Made by a program: the position numbers and the translations under genes. A DNA stretch of 24,881 bases, taken from the IMG/VR virus record IMGVR_UViG_3300025849_000206, positions 1 to 24,881 of that record; one strand, given 5' to 3'. The first letter of the stretch is position 1; each line of letters begins with the position of its first letter. The notes beneath the pieces are model-generated. The model had not been told where the DNA came from. It did not search any database and saw nothing but the letters and a program-made list of their open reading frames with translations. Source of the stretch: a virus. This document shows, piece by piece, positions 6,913 to 15,800 of this stretch.

Positions 6913-9900
6913 ATGGCAATAGGTCGCATATCCGGTCCGCTCTTAAAGTCAAATCTCATTAGAAATGGGATAGACCTGGCTTTTGAGACAGACCTTTTAT
7001 ACTTAGATGTAACTAACAATCGCATCGGTATTAATACAGCAACTCCAGAACACGATCTAGACGTTAACGGTACTATTAGAACTACAAATTTGTTGTTAGA
7101 CAAACTAACAGCAGGTAGTATTACGATTGAAAATAATGATATTACAAGTAGCACAGGAACTATTGATTTAGGTACTGCTGATCAAGTTGTATATCAAAAT
7201 AAACTTGTAGTTGATAGTTTTGAAATTAACGACAATACAATTAGAACAACAGATTCAAATGCAAACTTAGAACTAGATCCAAGTGGTACAGGAACTATTG
7301 AATTACTTGCAAATACTAACGTATCAGGAAATTTACATGCAACTGGTAATATTAGTGCAGACGGAGACATTGTACTTGGTGATGCAGATACTGACAGTAT
7401 TAATTTTAATGCAGAGATTGCAAGTAATATTATTCCAGACGGAGGCGGATCATTTACATTAGGCGAGGCTGGAAAAACATGGAGTACTGTATTTGCAAAT
7501 ACAGTAGACGGCCAAACTATAAATGCAAATCAAGTTAATATTGCAGGTATAAATTTAAATACAAGACATGCTAATACTTTATATGTTAGTGAAAACGGTA
7601 GTAATAATAACGCTGGTAATCATCCACAATCGCCTTATCAAACTGTTGAAAAAGCATTACAAAATGCTACTTCAGGAGACACAATCCACATTTATCCAGG
7701 CGAATATCAAGAAAGACTTCCTCTAGTAGTTCCTGTAGGAGTTACAGTTAAAGGCCATAGTATGAGAAGTGTAACTATCAAACCTGATAGTGTTGACTCA
7801 GAAGATGTATTTCATCTCAATGGCGAAACAACTGTTGAAGATTTAACAATCAAAGATTTTTACTATAACAGCGGAACTAATGTAGGACATGCATTTAGAT
7901 TTGCACCTAGTTTTAAAGTAACATCACGCAGTCCTTACATTAGAAACATAACTGTTATTACAAAAGGTAGTGTAACAAATGCTAGTGATCCAAGAGGATT
8001 TAATCAAGGTGATGCAGGTAAAGGTGCATACTTAGATGGTAGTGTTGCACATGCAGATTCAAAAGAAGCAAGTTGCTTATTCCATGCAACAACTTTCATT
8101 ACTCCAGGCGTTGATGCATTAACATTTACAAATGGTGTTAGAATAGAATGGCTAAACTCATTTACGTATTTTGCTAATAGAGGGTTTTATGCTGTTAACG
8201 GATCAACTGGTTTAAAAGGATCAGGAGAAACAGAATTTAGAGTAAGTGACGTAGACGGATCATTTAGTGCTGGAGAAACTTTTGCAGTAAACAGTATTGA
8301 CGGAAGTACTGTTATTGCTAGTGGCACTATTGATAGAGTTGATGCTGATGATAAATTTTATATTTCAGGCAACGTATCAGGTATAACAGAAGCAACAACA
8401 CGTACTGCAAAAACAATTAAATTTAACGGCAATGCAAAATTACAAACTGGTAATAAAAAGTTTGGATCTGCAAGTGCAAATTTAGATGGAATAAACAGTT
8501 ATCTAAGTGTAGGTGCTAATGACGATTTTGGATTTGGTACAGATGATTTTACATTAGAAGCATGGATTTACGCGGCATCTACTACAGGTGAGCAACCAAT
8601 TTATGATCTACGTGCAGGAATTGCAACAGATACTGCACCTTACTTTTACTTAGATGGTACAACCTTAAAATACCAAGTCGGTAATGCTACTCCTGTAATA
8701 AGTGGCGGCACTATTACAGTTAATACATGGCACCACGTTGCTGTAAGTAAAATTAGTACAGGTACACGCATGTACTTGGACGGTAATCAAGTAGGTAGTA
8801 CATATGTAGATAATAATGATTACGGTTTTACAAAACCTGTGTTTATAGGTGCTAATTTTGATCTAGCAAATTATTTTACAGGTAATATTGATGATGTTAG
8901 AATTAGTAACAGTGCAAGATATTTAGATACAACATATACTGTTCCTACAATGCAAATTACTGGCGATAGTAATTGTGTACTATTAACACATTTAGATGGT
9001 GCAAATAATGCAACCACAGTTGAAGAAGATATTAAGGTAAAACAAAACTTAACATTTAGTGGCGGAGCAACTGCTAACTTTATTGACTTATATAATACAA
9101 CTGACTTTGGTGGCGAACTAAGATCAATAGGCTCAGCAAACGTTTATGGTAACAAAGGTGCAGTAGGCGACGGTACTGGTGTTATTATGTATCTAATAGG
9201 ACATAACTTTGCATATATTGGTAATGGTAAAGAAGTTACTAATGACGAAACTACAGTAGTACAAGCAAACGAAGTTGAAGAATTAAACAATGCAAAAGTA
9301 AGATTTACAAGTGTTGACCACAAAGGTGATTTTAGAGTTGGTGATAATTTTTATGTTAATCAAGAAACAGGCGAAGTTGTATTTGATGCTGTTAACTTAA
9401 ACATTACAACACCAGATGGTATTACATTTGGCACCGGCGGCAATGTAACATTTATTGATGGAACAAAAATTGAAACAGGCGATTTTAGATTAAGTGGAAA
9501 CACTATTGAAACGCTTACACAAAACTTTGTTATTGATAGTGCAACAAATATAGTTGACATTGAAGCAGATACTAATATTACAGGAAATTTAAGTGTTACT
9601 GGTAATTTTACACTAGGTGGTAATATTACAATAGGTGATGCAGATACTGATAGTGTTGAATTTGCTTCAGATATAAACAGTGATATTTTACCAAACACTG
9701 ACAATACTTTTGATTTAGGTAGTACAAGCAAACGCTGGAAAAACATTTACACTAACAATTTTGACAACGGCAATTTAAAAATTGAAGGTAATAAAATATC
9801 AACACAAGATAGTGATAGTGATTTAGAACTAGTTGCATCAGGCACAGGATCAGTTACTGTTCCTAATAACAATGTTGAGATTACAGGAACGTTTACGGCA

Positions 9901-11793
9901 AACGACACTGCTACATTTAACAATACTGTTACAGTAAATAATGATTTAAATGTTACAGGAGATTTAAATGCTCTTGGAAGTATTACAATTAGTGCTGATC
10001 TTACAGTAGAAGACGGTCTTACTGTTAATGGTAATACACAATTAGAAAATATTAATATTGCTGGTAATAAAATACAAACTACTGAATCAAACAGTGACTT
10101 AGAATTAGATGCCGCAGGCACAGGAAGAGTAGTATTTCCAAATGCAGATTTAGAAGTTGGTGGAGATATTGTTGTTAATGGGTCTGCACAATATGCAAAT
10201 TTAAGTGCAAGTGGAACTATTACTGCTGATACAGTTACAGTAAACACAGCAACTATTAACGGTCAATTAAACTTAGAAGATATTGAAATTAATGACAACT
10301 ATATTACAACTACAGAATCTAACAGTAACTTAGAATTACGTGCAAGTGGTACAGGTAAAGTTGTATTTCCTGATAATGATGTTAATATTACAGGAGACTT
10401 AGATGTTACAGGAACAGTATCATTTAACACATTATCTGGTAATGTTTACACAACAAATAGTTTGACAGTAAATGAAGAATTAACCATTAATGGACAAGTA
10501 CAATTTGAAGATATCGAAATTAATGACAACTATATTACTACAACATTATCTGATAGTGATTTAGAATTACGTGCTAACGGAACTGGACAAATTGTATTTA
10601 GAAACAATACAAATGCTACAGGCAATTTAACTGTTGACGGAATTACAACATTCACAGGATCTGTTACAGGAACAACAGCAACGTTTGACGATGTAATTAT
10701 TAATAATAATATGACTGTACAAGGTCAAATTAATTTTGATAACATACAAATTAATGATAATTTTATTACAACAACAGAATCAGACAGTGACTTAGAACTA
10801 CAAGCAAATGGTGCAGGAAATGTTATTATTCCTAGTAACAATGTTGTTGTTGAAAAAGATTTAACTGTACAAGGTGTGCTAAATGCAGATAACTTAGATG
10901 CACTAGGTAGAGTAACAGCAAATAGTTTTAGCACTGGTGATATTTTAATCGATGATAATTTTATTACAACAACACAATCTAACAGTGATTTAGAATTAAG
11001 AGCAAATGGTACTGGTAACGTAACATTAGATGATATAAAATTTAACAACAATATCATAAGCAGTACAGCAGATATGGTATTGAATCCAGGCAGTGGTATA
11101 CTTGAAATTGATAGTGTTGATAGTATGATACTTCCAAACGGTACAACTGCACAGCGTAACACTTCTGCACAAACTGGTATGCTACGCTATAACACAACTA
11201 CTAACAATTTTGAAGGATATAATGGTTCTTGGGTAATATTAGATGGTGGATTACAAGATAATGATGGTGATACAAAGATTACACCAGAACTAACACCTGG
11301 TGCAAATGACAATGTAATTAGATTCTACAATGCAGGAGCATTGACAGCAGATCTTACAAGTCAAAGATTTAGTACCAATAAACTAATTGTTGATGATATC
11401 GAAATCGACGGCAATGAGATAAAAACGATAACTACTAACACAGACTTAGTGTTGTCAGGAAACGGTACAGGTGGTATTCTATTAGATCACTTTAAATTTA
11501 ACGGTTCTACAATCACAAACACTGTGTCAGATGCTATTACAATATTTGACTCTACAGCAACAGGATATTATAAATTTGCTGGAACCGGTGGTGTTGTAAT
11601 ACCAACAGGTAATAATGTTCAAAGACCTACACCGATTAATGCTGAAGAAGGCATGATGAGGTACAACAATGAAGACGATCGTGTTGAGATCTTTGACGGA
11701 ACAAACTGGGTTAGTGTTGCAGGGTCAAGCGGCGGAATAAGTAGAAATGATGCGGAAGGTATCGCACTAGAATTTGTATTAGTATTAGGATAA
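6913..11793 (+). CDS. Giant beta-helix fibre protein with inserted LamG domain
   Basis: A 1626-aa paralogue of the protein at 1852, with ATG preceded by AGGAG at 6903-6907. It shares the GRISGPLL start, the RIGINTATPEHDLDVNG strand repeat, and a DUF1565/pectate-lyase-like beta-helix from about residue 221 (LYVSENGSNNNAGNHP). Between the GSTG and ELRSIGSANVYG landmarks of that helix about 290 extra residues are present. Their second part (about 515-672) is a typical LamG/concanavalin-like sandwich: ANLDGINSYLSV, FTLEAWIYA, WHHVAVSK, MYLDGNQVG, GNIDDVRISNSARY. After the GDFRVG module (about 800) come SGTG repeats to residue about 1375, then two RYNT-type modules at the tip and a final helix EGIALEFVLVLG. 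LamG domains usually bind glycans, so receptor binding is a reasonable inference. It lacks the His-rich insert of its paralogue. Confidence 0.87.
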   Translation: MAIGRISGPLLKSNLIRNGIDLAFETDLLYLDVTNNRIGINTATPEHDLDVNGTIRTTNLLLDKLTAGSITIENNDITSSTGTIDLGTADQVVYQNKLVVDSFEINDNTIRTTDSNANLELDPSGTGTIELLANTNVSGNLHATGNISADGDIVLGDADTDSINFNAEIASNIIPDGGGSFTLGEAGKTWSTVFANTVDGQTINANQVNIAGINLNTRHANTLYVSENGSNNNAGNHPQSPYQTVEKALQNATSGDTIHIYPGEYQERLPLVVPVGVTVKGHSMRSVTIKPDSVDSEDVFHLNGETTVEDLTIKDFYYNSGTNVGHAFRFAPSFKVTSRSPYIRNITVITKGSVTNASDPRGFNQGDAGKGAYLDGSVAHADSKEASCLFHATTFITPGVDALTFTNGVRIEWLNSFTYFANRGFYAVNGSTGLKGSGETEFRVSDVDGSFSAGETFAVNSIDGSTVIASGTIDRVDADDKFYISGNVSGITEATTRTAKTIKFNGNAKLQTGNKKFGSASANLDGINSYLSVGANDDFGFGTDDFTLEAWIYAASTTGEQPIYDLRAGIATDTAPYFYLDGTTLKYQVGNATPVISGGTITVNTWHHVAVSKISTGTRMYLDGNQVGSTYVDNNDYGFTKPVFIGANFDLANYFTGNIDDVRISNSARYLDTTYTVPTMQITGDSNCVLLTHLDGANNATTVEEDIKVKQNLTFSGGATANFIDLYNTTDFGGELRSIGSANVYGNKGAVGDGTGVIMYLIGHNFAYIGNGKEVTNDETTVVQANEVEELNNAKVRFTSVDHKGDFRVGDNFYVNQETGEVVFDAVNLNITTPDGITFGTGGNVTFIDGTKIETGDFRLSGNTIETLTQNFVIDSATNIVDIEADTNITGNLSVTGNFTLGGNITIGDADTDSVEFASDINSDILPNTDNTFDLGSTSKRWKNIYTNNFDNGNLKIEGNKISTQDSDSDLELVASGTGSVTVPNNNVEITGTFTANDTATFNNTVTVNNDLNVTGDLNALGSITISADLTVEDGLTVNGNTQLENINIAGNKIQTTESNSDLELDAAGTGRVVFPNADLEVGGDIVVNGSAQYANLSASGTITADTVTVNTATINGQLNLEDIEINDNYITTTESNSNLELRASGTGKVVFPDNDVNITGDLDVTGTVSFNTLSGNVYTTNSLTVNEELTINGQVQFEDIEINDNYITTTLSDSDLELRANGTGQIVFRNNTNATGNLTVDGITTFTGSVTGTTATFDDVIINNNMTVQGQINFDNIQINDNFITTTESDSDLELQANGAGNVIIPSNNVVVEKDLTVQGVLNADNLDALGRVTANSFSTGDILIDDNFITTTQSNSDLELRANGTGNVTLDDIKFNNNIISSTADMVLNPGSGILEIDSVDSMILPNGTTAQRNTSAQTGMLRYNTTTNNFEGYNGSWVILDGGLQDNDGDTKITPELTPGANDNVIRFYNAGALTADLTSQRFSTNKLIVDDIEIDGNEIKTITTNTDLVLSGNGTGGILLDHFKFNGSTITNTVSDAITIFDSTATGYYKFAGTGGVVIPTGNNVQRPTPINAEEGMMRYNNEDDRVEIFDGTNWVSVAGSSGGISRNDAEGIALEFVLVLG
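9784..11040 (+). repeat. 77-codon tandem coding repeats, second giant protein
   Basis: Equivalent codons of the repeat (N-D-N-Y-I-T-T-T-x-S-x-S-D-L-E-L-R-A-x-G-T-G) start at 9784, 10060, 10291, 10522, 10753 and 10951. The steps are 276, 231, 231, 231 and 198 bases, so three consecutive steps are exactly 77 codons. DNA similarity between neighbouring units is visible as well as protein similarity. The last step, 198 bases, matches the last step in the first giant gene. Confidence 0.85.
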
Positions 11794-11797
11794 ACAT

Positions 11798-12127
11798 ATG
11801 GCAACGTTTTTTAGAACAAGAGTAATTAAAGATATAGGAACACAAAAGATTGTGGTGTTTGAAGTACCAAGTGCAACTAACGCAACAGTAATTGGACTTA
11901 ACTTAGCAAATACTACAGACTTTGCAGTGCAAGGAAGTATTTTGATAAAAGATGACACGAGTGTAGAAGGATTTTATGTCAAGGATGTAATGATTCCACC
12001 ACAAACGGCATTTAAAGCAATGATTGGCGGCGAAAAGATTATTTTGCCAACATCACATCAATTAATAGTACAGTCAAGTGCAACTGATAGCATAGATGCT
12101 ATTATTAGTTATGTGGATATTCAATAA
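11798..12127 (+). CDS. Small beta-sandwich structural protein, second copy
   Basis: A 109-aa protein starting four bases after the stop of the second giant gene, in a likely operon. It is all beta in pattern: KIVVFEVPSATNATVIGLNLAN, then an IPPQTAFKAMIGGEKIILP segment and a terminal SIDAIISYVDIQ strand. It shares the plan of the proteins at 1 and 22905: a variable strand, an N-containing turn, an amphipathic loop with P-x-x-x-F, and G-x-K-I. No catalytic motif, signal or membrane segment is visible. Its position directly after a giant fibre gene suggests a connector, cap or decoration protein for the fibre. Function is inferred only from context. Confidence 0.8.
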   Translation: MATFFRTRVIKDIGTQKIVVFEVPSATNATVIGLNLANTTDFAVQGSILIKDDTSVEGFYVKDVMIPPQTAFKAMIGGEKIILPTSHQLIVQSSATDSIDAIISYVDIQ

Positions 12128-12137
12128 GGAGAAGTAA

Positions 12138-12866
12138 ATGAGTCAATATGCAGGAAATGATATAACAAGCGTAACTGGAAACATTGATGGTAGATTCATG
12201 TATGCTTTACGTAGAACAGATCAAGGCGAATTATTTTTCACAAAAATTGATCAAATGGACAACAATGCTTCAATTCAAATTAATAAACCTGGTGATCCAG
12301 AACAAAATTATAATGACTTTGAACAAGGTATAGACTTCTACGAAGGTAGAGATCAAAATCATGAAATTGTATATCCAAATTTAAACTACGAACAATTACG
12401 TTGGGACAATAGACATATTAATTATTATGTTAATGATGACGGAGAATTTGTACTTAAATTTAACGAGCCACATACATATTCTTCTGATGTTAGTAGTGAC
12501 GGACTTACAGAGTATAATAAAAACTTTTATCAAGTTACTGTTGCATCAGGAACTAATCAATACGGAACAGGAAATAAATTTCACTTTAACGGAATTACAA
12601 GTCCTACACTTAATTTATATGAAGGACAAACTTACACATTTGGACAAAGTTCAACAACAAATAATACACATCCGTTAAGATTATCAACAACTCCAAATGG
12701 AATACACGGTGGTGGTGTAGAATATACAACTGGAGTTACAATATTAGGTGTGCCAGGTATCGAAGGTAGTTATGTTAAGTTTAAAGTGCCAACTAACGCA
12801 CCAACTTTATATTACTATTGTGTTAATCATTCGGGCATGGGCGGACAAATAAATACACTTACATAA
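12138..12866 (+). CDS. Structural protein with C-terminal cupredoxin-like domain
   Basis: A 242-aa protein, preceded by AAGGAG at 12126-12131. The first 115 residues are an acidic, Asn-rich region of unknown fold. The C-terminal region (about 125-242) is cupredoxin-like: LYEGQTYTFGQSS, THPLRLSTTPNG with His178, then LYYYC-V-N-H-S-G-M with Cys228, His231 and Met234. These are the residues that hold type 1 copper in plastocyanin-like proteins, although Cys-x2-His-x2-Met is shorter than the plastocyanin Cys-x2-His-x4-Met spacing. There is no signal peptide, so it is unlikely to be an electron carrier of the periplasm. I recall similar domains in marine phage and metagenomic proteins. A copper site or a purely structural use of the fold are both possible; a fibre-associated virion protein is the best guess from its neighbours. 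Confidence 0.8.
   Translation: MSQYAGNDITSVTGNIDGRFMYALRRTDQGELFFTKIDQMDNNASIQINKPGDPEQNYNDFEQGIDFYEGRDQNHEIVYPNLNYEQLRWDNRHINYYVNDDGEFVLKFNEPHTYSSDVSSDGLTEYNKNFYQVTVASGTNQYGTGNKFHFNGITSPTLNLYEGQTYTFGQSSTTNNTHPLRLSTTPNGIHGGGVEYTTGVTILGVPGIEGSYVKFKVPTNAPTLYYYCVNHSGMGGQINTLT
12848..12855 (+). promoter_or_regulatory. Candidate late promoter (AATAAATA)
   Basis: AATAAATA lies inside the last codons of the cupredoxin-like gene, 30 bases before the ATG of the giant gene at 12886. The form AATAAATAC is the same as that upstream of the giant gene at 1852. The ribosome site of the downstream gene is weak (ACAGGA, 12872-12877). Confidence 0.4.
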
Positions 12867-12885
12867 TTAGTGAACAGGAAAAACA

Positions 12886-15800
12886 ATGGCAGAATTTAGA
12901 ATTGATAGAATTAGATTTAACTGGAAAGGTGTTTGGGCCGGTGCAACACCATATAGAAAAGATGATGTTATAAGTTACGGTGGTAAAGTATTTGTTGCTT
13001 TAACTGGACATACTTCAAGCGCAGACTTTAATACAGATTTAGACTTTCTTGTAGCAGGTGAATCTACTCCTAAATGGGAGCAAATGGGAGACGGACGTCA
13101 GTGGAAGGGCGAGTGGCAACCAGAAGAATTCTACAAAGTAAATGATGTAGTCAAATACAGAGGTATACTTTATAACTGTATTGATAGCCATACTAGTGCA
13201 TCTACAATTACATTAGGTCTTGAAAATGATGAAGCCAAATGGGGACCTTTTGCAAAAGGTAATAACTATCTTGCAACATGGACTGCTAGTACAGTATATA
13301 AAAAGAATGATTTAATAAAATACGGCGGCACTATGTATGTATGTGTAGTTGATCACACAAGTAACACTGTAGTAAATGGATTAGAAAACGACCAAGAAAA
13401 ATGGGCAACTTATACTAGAAGTGATAATTGGTTAAATGTTTGGTTAGAAAATACTAGATATAAACCAGATGATATTGTTCGTTATGGCGGCAATGTATAC
13501 AGATGTGTTGTAGGTCACACAAGTAATGATAATATTAGAGAAGGAATAGGATCTGATTTAGGTGATGATAGTACTGCGGCAAAATGGGAATTGGTACTAG
13601 AAGGAATTGAATACAAAGGCGATTGGGATGGCTCACAATGGTATAAAACTAATGACATTGTAAGATATGGTCCAAATCTATATATTGCAAAACGAGGAAT
13701 GAGTGGTACAGATAGTTTTGATGATGATAATGACTGGGATGTTTGGCTACCAGGATTAGGATTTGAAGAAGTTTGGAGCCCTAATGAAGTTTATCAGCCA
13801 GGTGATTTAGTTCAATATGGTGGCTATACTTACACAGCATTAACAATTAATATTGGTTCTAATCCTAGTGCATTTGGTCTAGAGCAAGACGCCTCTGGCG
13901 CAGACTGGGAAGTTCTAGTTCGAGGCTATGAAATGAAAGGTGAATGGAGTATAGATAATCCATATAAACCAGGAAGTGTTGTAAGAAAAGGTGGTTACTT
14001 GTATGAAGCACTCGTAAATATTCTTCCAGTTGAATTAGTTGAACCCGGTGATCCTGATACTGATACATCAGCAAGTTGGAAGTTAATTAAAACTGGAATT
14101 GCTTGGAAAGGCGAATGGAAAGAAAGTGGAACTAATGATTTAGGTGATAGTACATCTAGAATATATTATCCAGGCGAAGTTGTAATGGACGAAAGCGAAA
14201 CATATATTTGTAAAACACAACATTACAGTGATCTATTTGAAGCAAGGCCAAGAATTGATGCTGAAACTACTGCTGGTAATGATTACTATTGGACAAAATA
14301 TGCAGGTAATAATGAAACTAGTGCTGAAAATAACGTACTACGTTATAGAGGTGATATTAGAACTTATTCAACTAAAGACGATGGTAGTACAGCAGGTACA
14401 TCAAGACTAGCAATTGGTCCATCAGGCGAACTTTTAAAAGTTGATGAAGATACTACTCTTAAATATGATACATTATTTGAAATTAATAAAGTATGGTACG
14501 TAAGTCCTTACGGAGAAGATCTTCCAACTAATGGATTAAATCCAGCAAAACCATTTAAAACTATAAAATATGCTTGTCAAATTTTACAAGGTAATTTAGC
14601 AGAAAGAGTTCCTGCTACAATATTTGTAGCAACAGGAGTTTATAAAGAATTACTTCCTATTGTTATTCCTAGAGATACAGCAGTAGTTGGAGACGAATTA
14701 AGATCAACAGTTATTATGCCAGCAGATGGTTATGAACTAGACGATATGTTTTATATGCATAACGGTAGTGGATTACGAAACTGTACACTACAGGGATTAA
14801 CAGGTACACTAGGTGCACCTAACGATAATCTAACAAGAAGACCAACAGCAGGTGCTTATGTTTCGTTAGATCCTGCAAACGGAGATGTTGCGGCAACATA
14901 TGCACACATTACAACTAAATCTCCATACGTACAAAATGTAACTACATTCGGAACAGGATGTATTGGAATGAAGGTTGACGGAGATTTACATAATGATGGA
15001 AACAAATCTATTGTTGCTAATGACTTTACACAGATTCTAAGTGATGGTATTGGGTATTGGGCTAATGGCGATGGTAAATCAGAACTTGTGTCAGTGTTTA
15101 CATATTACTGTCATATTGGTTATCTAGCAACAGATGGTGGTAAAGTCAGAGCACTAAATGGTAACAACTCATATGGTGATTACGGATCAGTTGCAGAAGG
15201 CTTTGATGTTGACGAAGTACCAATTTCTGGATCAGTTAATAACAGAAGTCTACCAGCACAAATTGCTCAAACATATACTGATAATGACAAAGTTTTTGGA
15301 GTTGCATACACACATGCAGGTGAACAATACACAAATGCACAAATGACAATTGGTGGCAACGGTCAAGGTGCTGTAGCAACTTTTAATGAATTTAGAAACG
15401 GCGCAGTAAAACAAATATTTGTTACAGAAGAAGATTCAAACTTTATTGGTGGTAGTAACTATCTGTTTAAAGCAAATAAAGCACAAATTGGAACTACAAC
15501 TTCATTGACCCTTAGTGGAGCAGAAACTGCAGATGCAGACGATTATGTTGGACAACGATTGTTTATATACGCAGGTAAAGGTGCAGGTCAATACGCTAAA
15601 ATTAGTTCCTACCAACCATTAAACAAAGTTGCACAAGTTGTAAAAGAACTTAACGGAGAACCAGGTTGGGAACATGTAACAGGAGCACCAATACAATCAA
15701 GTTTAAATGATACTAGTCGTTATTATATTGAACCGAGAGCAGAAATAGCAGAGCCAAACTATCAAGTCGAAAGCGTAGGATTAGGAAGTAGTTCAACGTG

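Noticed and set aside
6867-6962. A 31-codon ATG frame spanning the G+C-rich leader into the second giant gene
   Set aside because: No ribosome site precedes it, and it overlaps the start region of the giant gene. A leader peptide is possible, but nothing in the sequence supports it beyond the open frame.
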